In this document: positions 24,017 through 35,458 of the stretch, one piece after another | Numbering within the stretch: position 1 is the first letter of the stretch | Layout: each line of letters opens with the position of its first letter | From: Verpa conica | Lineage: Eukaryota; Ascomycota; Pezizomycetes; Pezizales; Morchellaceae | Direction of reading: 5' to 3' | NCBI GenBank assembly: GCA_033030425.1 | Contig: JAUFSD010000002.1 | Coordinates: 310,001 to 374,000, forward strand | DNA length: 64,000 nt | Translations under genes and position numbers: made by a program | Notes under the pieces: generated by a model | What the model saw: the letters and a program-made list of their open reading frames with translations, nothing else | The model's database searches: none | What the model was told of the DNA's origin: nothing

Positions 24017-26325
24017 ATGGAAACAAGTGCTCCTCCAATAGCTCGGGTCGAGTCGTCAGCCGAAGACCAAGCGAGAGCTGCGGTCGAGATACAGGTTCGT
24101 TTTCTTAGTCCCTGGGTTCTTTTTTATATTACGGCAATCGTACTTAAGATCCCCTTTGCATGCTATTTCGATTGGGTGTTTTAATTTTTAATTTTTAATT
24201 TGTTTTATCTTTTTTATCTTTTTTTCGGAACTGGAGGAAATGAATTCTAATGCTGGCGCTTCACATGCTCAGCGGCATTATAGAGGTCATCGCGAAAGAC
24301 GTCAATTGAAGGGACATGGACTAACACCGGCTCAACGATGGGATGAGGTTAGTAGATTCTAGTCTTCCCCGCCTGGTAATGGGCTAACGGATAGTGTAGG
24401 CGCTCAAGGAAGCGCATTACCGCCAAGTCGCCCGTCCTGTATCTCGCGAAGCTGCACAACATCTCCCGGTTGAACAGAGCGGGAGACCTGACGGGCGCGA
24501 GAAGAGGAGAGTATCCGAATCGAAGGAGAAGTGGGATAAAGCCGTATTGTTCGCCAAACAGGTCCGTTGCCGAGTAGCTGGGGGGGGGAGTGAAATATTA
24601 ACAAGCGGGGCAACAGGCACAACATGATGATGAGCTCTCATCGTGTAGTAGTAGCGATACTAGCGATAGCGAGTGTGAAGGAGAGAGCAGCAAGAAAAGA
24701 CAAGAGAGAAAAGAGCAGAAGAGGCAAAAGAGGCTGCAGAATAGGAAGGAACGGATTGAGTACTCGAAGGCTATGGATATGCAGTATGGACTATCATTTC
24801 CTGGTTAGGCTAGGGAATTACTAACATATATATTTGCGCTCTAAAGATATTTCCTTGAGATGGTTGACTGTAAGCTCTTTCTTTCTCCTCTTTAATACCT
24901 GCATTAACTAACATAAACATCAGTAAAGGTGCGTACCAAAACTCACATCTCCAACCCGCCATTAACCCTTTCTAGCACCGCTATGGCTCCAACCTCCGCG
25001 CCTACCATACATACTGGCAAACCCAACCCACCCACGAAAACTTCTTCTACTGGCTCGACTACGGTGCGGGCAAATACATTGACCTCTCCGTATGCCCCCG
25101 AGAACAACTAGATAAAGAACGAGTCCGCTACCTCTCACGAGAAGAGCGCCAAGCATATCTAGTCAAGATCGATCAAGATGGTCGTCTCTGCTGGGCCAAA
25201 AACGGAGAACGTATCGACACATCTGAGAAATACCACGACTCAAAAAGTGGGATTGTCCCACTAGACGATACTCCTCCTAGTGCTGGGGGGAACCATATCC
25301 ACCACGCTCACTTTGGTGCACGCTCACGTTCGGGTACGGTTTCCAGCACCTCATCATCATCGTCATCTTCCTCGTCGTCATCAAGTGACTCGGGTGCGAG
25401 CGAGAGGGCGGATCGATACGTTGACCCCGGTATGCAAGAGCACCATGGGCCCAAAAAGGTATTCCATGTATCTGCCTCAACAGTGCTCAATAGGCTACTC
25501 CGGAAAACAACAAAGAAAAATACGTGGATCTTTGTCGCCGATAATTCATTTAGGCTGTATGTAGGGATCAAGCAGAGCGGTGCGTTCCAGCACAGTAGCT
25601 TCCTACACGGTGCTCGGGTGAGTGCGGCGGGATTAATCAGGATTAAGGATGGGAGGTTAAGAAGGTATGGTTTAGTTTTTTATTTTTATTTTTTTGTTGA
25701 GGTGGTTGTATGAGTTTGCTGACGGGTGTGTGCATGTAGTTTGAGCCCGTTGTCAGGGCATTATAGACCGCCGGCTAATGTTTGTTATATCTTGAGTTGT
25801 CATATTATGAAGTCATCCGCTAATAATTAGGGCTAGAACTTTCGGAAATTCGTAAAATCTCTCAAAGAGGCAAATGTCGATATGTCTCACGTCTCAATCT
25901 CGAAATCCTATGCGATCTTAGTAGGCCTTGAGGCATACGGTAACTTCCGCAAAGGGAAGAAGAAATCTAAGCGTGCTGTGCGAGAGACGGCAGATAAGGT
26001 TCTGCCGCAGACTATGGCGCACCACGACGAAAGGAAGGATAAAGCTATTATAGACGGCGCCGGAGACACGACTACGGATTCTACGAGGTTAGGGCCAGAT
26101 AAAGCACTGGAGAAGAAGTTGGGCGAGGAGGAGAATAAGAGGGCAGAAAATGGATTTGCGTTGAGGGTTATGAAGAAGTGTAAGTATACTTGGAGGAAGT
26201 TTCGCGGTCTGCACTGACCTATGCGGATAGTGCGGATTACGCCAAGGGTACCGAAGACAGCAGGGGAGGTGAAGGCGAAGGCAGAGAAGAAAAAAGAGGC
26301 GGGGAGAGTGAAGGATGGGAAGTAG
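24017..26325 (+). CDS. Fungal IQ calmodulin-binding-motif protein, 558 aa
   Basis: Conserved fungal protein of unknown role with an N-terminal IQ motif (IQRHYRGHRERRQLKG, residues 26-41) expected to bind calmodulin. Ten exons: 24017-24094, 24273-24347, 24400-24561, 24617-24783, 24847-24869, 24924-24928, 24976-25664, 25740-25779, 25837-26179, 26231-26325; all phases agree. Family landmarks, recalled from other fungi: AMDMQYFLEMVD, KHRYGSNLRAYHTYWQ, ENFFYWLDYG, VRYLSREERQAYL, LCWAKNGERIDT, KKNTWIFVADNSFRLYVG, SGAFQHSSFLHGAR, SPLSGHYRPP, DMSHVSISKSYAILVGLEAY. A Ser-rich linker follows residue 300 or so, and the C-terminus is Lys/Glu-rich. Exon 6 is only 5 nt and is needed to connect VD to KHRYGSN. 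Confidence 0.92.
24924..24928 (+). other. Five-nucleotide microexon
   Basis: TAAAG flanked by a 54-nt intron (24870-24923, branch CTAAC, acceptor cag) and a 47-nt intron (24929-24975, donor GTGCGT, acceptor ctag). With the preceding T it encodes Leu-Lys and restores the frame; no single-intron alternative keeps the conserved HRYGSN reading frame. Confidence 0.75.
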
Positions 26326-29012
26326 GGATCTGAAAATGCTTTCTTTCTCGGTTTAGTTCTTCATTGGTGGTATCCCCTTTTTTTCTCTTTTATATGGGTT
26401 TTTTTATGGTAGTGTTAGCGTGAATTCATAATAGTCTATGAACTATTGTAATTATGACGGCGCTTTCTTATATATATCATGATGGTAACTTGAGGGTTAC
26501 TTGTACTTGGCTGGTTTTATATTTATATCACTCGGTTCCTTATTGGATTAATGTCCTCTACGACCCTGATCTAGGTTCTATCCTGACTAAGTAGTAGGAG
26601 TGGTTTTTGAAGCAAGCATCGATTGTTTTATAATACAAAGAATTAGAGAACAAGAAAAGAAGAAGAAAAATATAAGTAGAGGAGAGCCTCTAACTATACT
26701 ACTAAAATAAGAGGTATTTAGTGTCAAGCACTAGTGTCACGGCTAGTACAAGACCAACGTTTATCATCTTCAAAAGTAGTTTCCCTACCACCATCGTTAC
26801 TCTACAGTGTCCCTAGTGTATCTCCCTTAGGGGGTTCAGAATACTTACGGTGGCGGTAGCGGTAGCGCTAGAGGTGCTATGAATCTCGCCGGACCACGGC
26901 GTATATGAAATCATGGTGCTAGAGAAGCCTCTTTCGAGGATCATGGCACAATTAGGATAACGCTACCACTTGATGTACATACGTTAGTAAGGAGTAGAAA
27001 CAGAAGGGAGAATTACATACTTGGTGGATCTCGGCGATAGTGCGCTCAACAATGGTCATACTGATCCAAGAGCAGCGATTTTTCATCCAGCCCGTAATGA
27101 GGATCAGTAGATGGCGAGTATGGTCGTCTATTGTAATATCCACCCGGTTAGCGTCCTAGGTGTGTTTGGTGACATTAGGAGGTGGAGTACTGTAGTGGGA
27201 CTATAGTGGAAGAAGATAATAGTGATAGAATAGGAGTATAGCCTCGTCTGGATGAGGTATCTCTGAATCCATGGTTGATGTGAGCTTAACCTAGGATTCG
27301 GGGACGGTGAAGTCGGAGGTAAGCATGGATGCTGTATTAACTAGTGGTAGTCAATAGTAGCGCTAAGAGGTTAAAATACAGTGCACCTAGAAGATCTTAT
27401 TGAGAATGGCTTTTATCTGCTGTGTAGGATATCCCTGGGTATATATAAGTACTGGGAAAAGTTAGGTCTCCATGATTTGGCCCTAGCCAGGGTTGCATAC
27501 GAGAGATGCAATGTAAAAAAATAATCATGGATAATCACTCGTCTCAGCCTGACTAATGCCCAAACTTGTTTTTTAAAATTTATAATGCCCATTTTATGGC
27601 GAAGGGTCTTCCTTTAAGACCCCTTATCTTAAAGCGGGATATAGAATTTTTAAATAGGTAGTAATATTCTAGATACAAATTTCATTGGTATGGCCGGGTA
27701 GCGATAGAGGGAGGTGGAATTTTAGGTACTAGGATAAAACTTTTAACGCCCTATTCAACCCCGATTAGTAGCTACTGGGAAGATTTCTTATGATTTTGCA
27801 CTACTCATATGGCTATTGGGCTACAAATGCACTCTAGATGGTTGTGGGGTAGGCACTGTACTGTACAGCATAAAGTGACATGCATCCAACGTTGCAGTTT
27901 GTGCCTATGCCTATAATTTTCTTCCACAGCTCTCACAGCTCAGCCTTGACCAACCCGATAACCACGATTCGTGATAGACTTACTACTATAGCTATTACTC
28001 TGCTGTTACTTCCGCCTGGTTTACTTTCTAGCCTTCAAATCAAGGTTAATCAAGCTGCCACTAAAAACGGTGGAAGCCTGGGTATAGTTGCGAACATTTC
28101 CAGAATAGTACAGTCAGTATGCAGAAATGTTCGTGATGAGACAAGTCTAAGATGACGAAATATGTCTCAGTGGGAAATTCCGGCAATGTTGGCCTATGTT
28201 AGAAATTTTTGTAGAAATATAAGAACAAGCAACTAAATACTCCAAATAGGAACTTGGGTGGATGAGATGGTAGAGAACCAAGGGAAATTTTTGCTGATAA
28301 ATTACCTTTTGAGGTTGTTTTTTGATAGATTTTTAGACTTAGATAAACATAACTTTATGGATCGCTTTGCGCCATCTGAAACCTGTTTCATCACGAACAT
28401 TTCTGCATACTGACTGTAGATATGAATATATAAATTTATATTATCAAGTTATATTACAATTTAATTTGGTCTAATTATTGGCATAGTGTTCGCTATGCTC
28501 TTCACGTGTATCTCTTACTATTAGTTGAACTATGATGTTATGTTTTTCCAGTGACAACTTAGAGTTTACTCATACATGTATCTCTGTTTTATTTTTCGAA
28601 TCTCAATTCACTCCTAATGTTTGAGGGTAGTGTCATAAATTTGACTCCAAGCTCGTGGATGGCCTCTTATCATTCATTCATTCGTGGATAACTTCATACA
28701 ACGTCACTCGGTCCCCAAATACTACTATAGGTATCCCTAAGAAACTCTTTACACAATAGTGTTATATTCTAGATTAGCGTGTAAATCTTAGGCCCGTTCC
28801 AATAAGACTTTCATCTCCAGTTCATTATTCACCCTCTCCTCCCCCCCCCCTCCTCCTACCATTCAGTTAATCAGCCTTCAGTCCCAATAAATATCCACTG
28901 AACAGTACATTAACAGCACTACCCACTTTCATATAGTTAGTACTATCTCCATCTCCTCTCAACTCTAGATCAGAGCTAATAATTCCTTGACAAGACCAAA
29001 TCAACCATCAAA
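26326..29012. other. Intergenic, AT-rich, contains a MITE
   Basis: No supported gene. Holds the terminal-inverted-repeat element at 28111-28416 and a TACATGTA at 28573-28580. The ORF at 27880-28155 spans the left element end and is not protein-like. A poly-C run near 28844 lies in the likely promoter of the next gene. Confidence 0.5.
28111..28416. mobile_element. MITE-like element with TA target sites (Tc1/mariner-Fot1 type)
   Basis: 306 bp with terminal inverted repeats starting CAGTCAGTATGCAGAAATG. The outer 29 bp are identical between the ends and similarity continues to about 46 bp with five mismatches, four of them transitions. A TA dinucleotide flanks each end (28109-28110 and 28417-28418), as expected for Tc1/mariner-superfamily insertion. 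There is no transposase ORF, so the element would be non-autonomous. Confidence 0.8.
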
Positions 29013-30200
29013 ATGAGATCTCTTGGCCTCATTACCATCATCCACCTGTATATTATGGCTTCCATAATATTAGCTCATCCCCACCTTCATCCTCGGGATC
29101 CCAAGATTGATATAGTCGACAAACTCGCTACAGCCAATGACCCTCCAACAGACTATGGCTCTAGCAATGAGGACTGTATCTACTGGGCTGATGGAGGGTA
29201 TATGCCAAAGAGGGGTAAAGAGAACGTCGATAAGAAAAGAGACGAACAAGAAGATTACGTTTTCCAGAGAGATTTCCCAGCTGGCTATGATGGATCTGGT
29301 AATATCCAATCCCATTACTGTAGTCGCTTATCAAGGAAAGATACCATTAATATGGTCCACAAAGAACTCCTTAAGAGGGATTGCTGCGGTGGCTATACAT
29401 TGGAAGCAATTATTGAACATGTGGACTGTGAGTGTTCTCGCGAGGCAGATCACGATTACCACTATGGGGCATACCAGGAAGAGGAGGAAGACCGCTGTGC
29501 AGAAGAAATATACAACGATTATAGACGAAAGAATACCTATGAACCCAAAGCATCTCATATATCCTCGGATAACGAGAAAGTACAAAACAATCATTATGAT
29601 GATCTGGAGGATGAGCTCTACCTCGAAAAGACGTATCAGGAATATTACCAAGGATCAGGAGAAGAATGCTTTCGAAAGAAGCGCGAAGACAAGAGAAAGA
29701 GAGTCGAAGAAGGCCGTGTCTATGAAACAGAAGAAGGACAACTTCATAAAATAGATGAGCCCTCTTATGGTACTGGAAGATATAACCATGGTCACCCTCG
29801 AGTCTGTTCTATGTGCGATACCCTTAAAACTTCTACCACCTATCCCATGAAGCAAAAGAAATCCTACACCTATGCGGAATACATATGCACAACTACCAAA
29901 TTTTCTCCATTATCGGTGGATGTATTTGGAGTAGCTGAATATTTCATAACTATACTAAAGAATAATTGCAGGCTAGGCGCACAGAGCTGCAGGTGTACTA
30001 GGATTGGGGGAATAAGAAGTGCCTCTATTGGTATCTGCGATAATTATTATGGATGGGAAGCAAGTTGTGATGATGTAGGAAGACATCTCTTGGAGCTGAT
30101 AAGGCGTTGTGAGAGGCTGATCGATGGGGTCTGGAGAGTTGAAGGGAGAATTTTCCACCAAGGCTGGCAAGGTAATATGGTTGTTTACTCGATGTGTTAG
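29013..30200 (+). CDS. Secreted Cys-rich orphan protein, 395 aa
   Basis: Single uninterrupted ORF with an ATG in good context. A signal peptide covers about residues 1-21 (LITIIHLYIMASIILA). The middle (about 65-260) is highly charged and Tyr-rich, with dibasic sites that Kex2 could cut (KKR 74-76, KR 121-122 just before DCCGG). The C-terminal part (about 319-395) has cysteines at 319, 326, 328, 342, 352, 366 and 395. Its layout (CTR..., ICDN, SC..., LIRRC, final C) resembles a recurrent C-terminal module of uncharacterised fungal secreted proteins; that resemblance is from memory. It may be an effector-like or cell-surface protein; no enzyme motif is seen. It lies next to a MITE and has no introns, unlike most neighbours. 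Confidence 0.7.
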   Translation: MRSLGLITIIHLYIMASIILAHPHLHPRDPKIDIVDKLATANDPPTDYGSSNEDCIYWADGGYMPKRGKENVDKKRDEQEDYVFQRDFPAGYDGSGNIQSHYCSRLSRKDTINMVHKELLKRDCCGGYTLEAIIEHVDCECSREADHDYHYGAYQEEEEDRCAEEIYNDYRRKNTYEPKASHISSDNEKVQNNHYDDLEDELYLEKTYQEYYQGSGEECFRKKREDKRKRVEEGRVYETEEGQLHKIDEPSYGTGRYNHGHPRVCSMCDTLKTSTTYPMKQKKSYTYAEYICTTTKFSPLSVDVFGVAEYFITILKNNCRLGAQSCRCTRIGGIRSASIGICDNYYGWEASCDDVGRHLLELIRRCERLIDGVWRVEGRIFHQGWQGNMVVYSMC

Positions 30201-30719
30201 CTGGAGAGTGCTTGGTAATTTGTGAAAATCATTTTCTAGGACGGTTCGCTTGATATAGAAATAAAAGGAATTAATGAGCTTCTTCACAGATATTATTTCA
30301 TGGCTCTCAATAAATGACCTACTAACTAACAATGCACTATATAGACATAACTGATCACTCGATAATGTCAATGACTCTAAGAAGCTACATAGTTAAAAGC
30401 GGAGTACTCCGGTTGCATGCCAGCCGGATAAAAGACTTTTTTGACATTCGGTTATCGCGCATCTCAGCTCACTTGGACTCAAAACATGGCCAAACAGCGG
30501 GGAACAACATTCTCGCACTGCAGGGACGACGTGTTCTGGTCGCTAACCTCAAAAGATTGTCCGGATGTTCGGACGTATGCAGGGGTCTGGAAGGGGACCT
30601 GACGGCAACCCTGACCCTGACTCTTAACCTTACATCAGGGCTCTCCGTGGCAAGCTGGCCTACGCCTTCTCACGGGACTTCACCTCTAACCAAGCAAAAC
30701 ATCACGTTATAAATTCACG
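30201..30719. other. Intergenic / promoter of esterase gene
   Basis: Short spacer between two plus-strand genes. The ORF at 30332-30712 covers most of it but shows no domain and ends before the esterase start; I read it as promoter sequence. Confidence 0.4.
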
Positions 30720-32114
30720 ATGAGGAAAAAGACGTTGTTGCTTTGTTTCATCCACGGCTTTAAGGTACGTATTAGAACAAAGCTAGCTCTTCCCCGGTTT
30801 TCGCTCTCCGAGCTAATCGATTGGGTGGATATTGTAGGGAGACGATGATACATTTGATGGGTTCCCAGCAGTAAGTTCCATTGTCTATTTGCGATAAAGT
30901 GCATTGCGATTCTAACGCGCCATCCCTAGGACCTCAGAGTCCTTGTGAACAATGCATTCCCCAAAATCAATGTCAAGACCGTCGTCTACCCACAATACGA
31001 GACTCGTGGCGATCTTCCCAGCTGTGTCGCTAAATTCCGAGAATGGTACACTTCCCCCACCACCATACTGCCATTTTGCGCTCCCTAACATGTGCGCAGG
31101 CTCCAGGACCGTGTAATAGATCTCGAAGTCGCTGCTGGCACCCCATCTCCCATGATCGAGCCCAGCGTCCGTACAATTCTTGTAGCTCATTCTATGGGCG
31201 GCATCGTAGCAGCTGACACCCTCCTCTCCATCCTCGACGATGAAACCGTCACTCTCTCCAACGGCCGTAGACAGCGTAAAGGAACTGGATTTATGTTTCC
31301 ATATATCCAAGGGATTCTCGCATTTGACACCCCCTACCTAGGCCTCTCACCTGCCATGTTCGCATATGGAACCGATACACAGCTCCGATCCGCCTCGACA
31401 ACAATCTCCCAGATCTCTACCCTCGCATCTGGACTCCTTGCCTCTCGAGCTGCATCCGAGGGCGCAAATGTAGTGCAGAAAAAGAAAGATGCGGATGTAA
31501 CCCGGAAGCGCTCACGCTCGTCGTCGAAACATCGTTCTACACGTTCGACATCTCGTTCGTCCCGCGAACCTATTCCACCAGCTCCACCAGCCCCCGCAGC
31601 TGGCCTCTGGGGCGGCTGGGGTAAGGTCGCTGCCTATGCCGGTGCCGCATCCGTATTAGCTGCTGGGGGAGCTATCGCATACTTCAAGCGCGATGAGCTC
31701 ACACAGGGTTTCAGTTGGGTATCTTCCCACATGGAATTCGTCGGTGCACTTATGAAGGGCGAGGAATTACGCAACCGTACCAAGCGCGCAACCAGTGTCC
31801 CCGGCGTCGGCTTTGCAACACTCTACACAGCTCTTGGCGAGCGGGGAAAGGATAAAGGAGAACGTACATTCATTATTCTACCCGCATCCGGTACAGAACA
31901 CTCGGGTATGTTCTACCGTTGCGTAAACCCAAAGGCGAAAGATGAGGTAGATGCACATGTATCTATGTTTTCTCCAAAGACGAATCCATGGTACTATGAG
32001 ATGGGGCAGCTGAGCCGCGATTTGGTGACAGATTGGGTCAGGGAGTGGGGAGAGACAGAGAGGAGGGGAAGCCCAGAGAGGAGCAGTGGGGTTGGTAGGG
32101 GAGAGCGACTTTAG
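30720..32114 (+). CDS. DUF676-type serine esterase/lipase-like protein, 402 aa
   Basis: Alpha/beta-hydrolase of the fungal DUF676 (putative serine esterase) group; the substrate is unknown. Four exons: 30720-30764, 30838-30870, 30930-31045, 31100-32114, with consistent phases. The N-terminus LLLCFIHGFKGDDDTF has the HG oxyanion-hole motif. The nucleophile elbow is AHSMGG with Ser96. YPQYETRGD and LAFDTPYLGLSP are conserved family stretches. A hydrophobic Ala/Gly segment around residues 245-262 (AAYAGAASVLAAGGAIAYF) could be a membrane helix. The region before it is basic and Arg/Ser-rich, and the C-terminus is disordered. Well-supported gene model; cellular role is inference. Confidence 0.9.
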
Positions 32115-33398
32115 GTGGTAGCATATTGGGAGGAATTTTTTTTTCTTTAAGCGATGGTTGATGAGCGATGAGCGATGAACGTCCTGTGGCTTTGGTCTTT
32201 AATGATGAGATGAAGGTTTAGTAATGATAATCTTCTCACAAGCTCATCCAAGAGGGAACCGAATATGATATGTATAGTTTCGCAAGAGTACCCCATAGTT
32301 ACGAACGCATTAAATAAGATTATTGAAATGATAATTGTTCCGGAACTTTTACGCCCCTGCCAGGTTGCGGCCCGTAAGGCTCCAGCAGAGATCAAAAAAA
32401 ACTAAAAGGACTGGCTTCCTCCCCGGTACCAAAAATTCCACTCTCTGTCAGAGCAGGACGCTCTATACGACGAAGAGGGAAAGAAATGGCAAGAAGAGAA
32501 GGAGTTGATCTTTGCACATAGACTAGAATAACCTCCCACTGATCCACACTCGTCCCCAAGGGAAGGAGGTAGGGTTGGACAACTCAAAGATGTGCATGTA
32601 GGATGTTCTTATATAAAGTAAAGGAGAGGTGCCAGAGGAAAGAGAATATGATTGTTTTGTATGAACATTGAGAATCGATGAACAAAGGAAATTTCCTCCA
32701 AAGAAGAGCAGCAGGCTGGTAGAACACAAAAATATCTGAAGACCCGTAGTAATCGTAGCTGTAAGACTGCGGTTACAGAAATGGCCTGTTTGTAATTGAT
32801 GGGTGGAAGAAGGACGTGCAGGAATGGCTGATGGAGTTGAGGTCGAAAGGAAAAATCGACTAGGCTTGGCACAGGGGGCTTGGACCTACACCGTCACAGC
32901 ATTTAGAGGCTTACGTAAATACATCAGCTCATACCCAGTATAACCCCTAAAATATTAGACTAAACAAATATAGTCTCATGAATAATTTTTAACCTCACTG
33001 ATATCTATGCATCTAAGGATAATAGGGTAGAAGAGGGGTGAACAAAGGTGTAGATTATTATAGAGAACTTTAACCACGGACCACTCACAAATAAACCAAC
33101 TTATAAGAAGTATAGAATTCAAGTAGCCTATCAGAGCTCAATTTTTTTGTGCCTCTTTCCTATTATTAAACAGCCCGTAGAGTGTTACGCGGGAACTAAA
33201 GCCATAAAATCGTAAGACAAACTACAAGGTGTCTAGGATAAAGTACTGAGAGTACAATTCCATCATTAAAACAAAATAAAACCAAGCCATTCACAGCCGA
33301 TTCAACAATCCTCCACACCGAAATCCTGCGGGGGCATTCTTTTACTTCCTTCACTGATTTTGTCATCGACTCAAATTAATTTTATTAATTTCAAACAG
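32115..33398. other. Intergenic, no supported gene
   Basis: AT-rich spacer between converging genes. Minus-strand ORFs at 32402-32872 are short and not protein-like. Confidence 0.5.
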
Positions 33399-33941
33399 CT
33401 ATTCCACTAAACCTGGGGATGATGCAGGCACCCTTGGTGTCATTGGTGGTGGTGGTGGAAGCAAATTTGATTCGGCTTCTGTAATACTCGTATCCCCTTC
33501 TCTATACTCTTGATGATTGTCTCCGCGAGACCTCTTAAGAATACTCTTCAAGCTTCGTGATGAACCTGTACCCGCTGCTCCAGTGGGATTTTGAGAGGGA
33601 TTTTGAGAGCTCCCTTCAGAATCACCTCCAGCAGTATTACCTGCAATAGAATTCCCCACACTAGAGTCTGTCCTGGAACGCCTTCCATGGCAGCAAAATA
33701 CGTTACGCCACCATTCTCCCAGGCTTGTATCACCGCTACTGTTAACCCCTTCTGAATCTTGAACTGTGTTGCTATCTGTAGTTGGATTAGATACATTGTT
33801 GGCCGGAGCAGCACCACTATTCTCTCTATGATTCCCGGGTCCTAAGCTGCTCCTCTGATGAGCATTGCTCCTATCTGATGGTAGATCAGCTAGAGCAATC
33901 TCGTCTGGATTAGTCACCATCATCCTGCTTTGAGTCGACAT
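33399..33941 (-). CDS. Ser/Asn-rich orphan protein, 180 aa
   Basis: Uninterrupted ORF beginning MSTQSRMMVTNPDEIAL. The composition is Ser, Asn, Gly and Pro, so mostly disordered. The only structured-looking piece is EWWRNVFCCHGRRSR near residues 75-89, with adjacent cysteines beside aromatic and basic residues as in palmitoylated membrane-peripheral segments (inference). A run of prolines precedes the C-terminus MTPRVPASSPGLVE. Not recognised; likely lineage-specific. Confidence 0.5.
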   Translation of the reverse strand: MSTQSRMMVTNPDEIALADLPSDRSNAHQRSSLGPGNHRENSGAAPANNVSNPTTDSNTVQDSEGVNSSGDTSLGEWWRNVFCCHGRRSRTDSSVGNSIAGNTAGGDSEGSSQNPSQNPTGAAGTGSSRSLKSILKRSRGDNHQEYREGDTSITEAESNLLPPPPPMTPRVPASSPGLVE

Positions 33942-34596
33942 GTTTATGCTGCTACTTGTTGTTAGTCATTCATTTCTTGACTTTGCAAGAGCACTAAATA
34001 GGAGAGATAATGGGGGATGGACTGATGATAGAAAATAGACAGGTATTTTTATGTCTACAAGATGAAAGATATTGATAGGGTTCTTCGGTGTCGAGCAATG
34101 AATTGGGACTTTTAATGCGTGAGCTTTGTAAATCTAGCAAGTAGAGACTTGGAGAGAGGTTTAAACTATGGAGAGAGGAATTCGTATCCAAAGCGAGTAT
34201 CGATCAAGGAGGTTATTTCTGAGAAGGGGGTGATGAGTGAAGAAGAAGAGTAGGTTTATGTAGGAAAGTCGATAGCTAAACTGACGTGTTAATTTTCATA
34301 GGTGGTCACTCGTAAAAAGAAATCTACTACTCCTACAGTGAGAGGGAAAAATAGTCGACAACTGCCTTCCCTTCATCACCCAGCCTAGCTGTATAAGACT
34401 CTTGGCCAAAAAATTTTGCTGTGTGATAACATCTATCATTATATAATTACTCATCCATACAGAAAACTAGCTTTAAAAGCAAGAACGCCCCAATTTGATG
34501 TACAATCCTTAAAATGCCGAGCAAATATCCCCAAAATCACCAATCCCCAAGGTCCATAACCAATAGAAAGAGGTACCCCGAAATAGTCATAAAACC
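33942..34596. other. Intergenic, no supported gene
   Basis: Spacer downstream of the Yth1 gene; nothing beyond short chance ORFs seen. Confidence 0.5.
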
Positions 34597-35458
34597 TTAC
34601 CGGTCTCTATTCCTTCCCCCTCTCCCTCCATAATACCTCCTCCTTCCTTCAAATCCACCCCTTCCACCAAACCCTCTATCCCCTCTATCCCCACCATCCC
34701 CTCTCCCACGATCTCTCCCACCATCCATTCCCATATCCCCACCATCTTCCCTCTCTTCCCTTGGTTTCCTAACTGTTGGCGGTGCTAAGCCTGTAGTCCA
34801 TTTTGGATGTGCACCTTCTTTGCACCCTTGTTTTCCATCAGGACAGAATCCGGTAAGATAGAATTTACAGATCGGTTTTCGCACGTGCTTTTTAGAGCAT
34901 GTAGGACCGAGTGGGCAGAAGCCATTCTCGTAGTGCAGGCAGAGTGGGATTTTGGAGTCGGGGTCAACGTGGAGGTAAAGGCACTCTTCACCGTTGCTAC
35001 AATAGCCATTACGGACGAAGAAGTTGCATTCAGGCATTTTACGCCTATAGATGGTCAGTGGAAGAGCACAAGAGGATAAGGAAGAGCAAGTGAGGGACGA
35101 ACAGGTTATATTCGTGCAAAAACTCACAGGCTTCACCCTTTTTGCAGAGTGAGCGTAGCCAATGCTTACAAACCAAACTAAGTCCTCATCAGTACCAATC
35201 AACCAGTAACCAGCCCATCCAAAAGAAAACTCACTTGTTAAAACTCGAACCCACTGCGTGTTTATCCGGACACGAGTTCCCCATGGGACAATGCCCCTGT
35301 ACAAACAATGGGCATGTCCTCCGGTTCGGATCAAGGCCAAACCGGTACTCTTTGCGAAGGAAGTCATTGAACGCGAAACGGCCCGCGAGCTGCTGCTGCG
35401 GATTGAGGATTTTATCGGCAGTACTAGAAGATGAAGATACGGCAGTAGTCGCCATCAT
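34597..35458 (-). CDS. Yth1/CPSF30 mRNA 3'-end processing zinc-finger protein, 248 aa
   Basis: Subunit of the cleavage and polyadenylation factor that binds RNA near the poly(A) site. Three exons: 35458-35235, 35177-35103, 35044-34597, in phase. Five CCCH fingers are visible: Cys49/57/63/His67, Cys78/86/92/His96, Cys106/115/121/His125, Cys135/143/149/His153 and Cys159/167/174/His179. The linker motif EYNLRKMPEC between fingers 2 and 3 is diagnostic. The C-terminus (about 205-248) is an Arg/Gly/Asp-rich tail (RGG-like). The second donor is GTTCGT. Length fits fungal Yth1 proteins. The start could be either of two consecutive ATGs. Confidence 0.95.

Noticed and set aside
30332..30712. 126-codon ORF before the esterase gene
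   Set aside because: Ends just before the esterase start, no recognisable features; treated as promoter.
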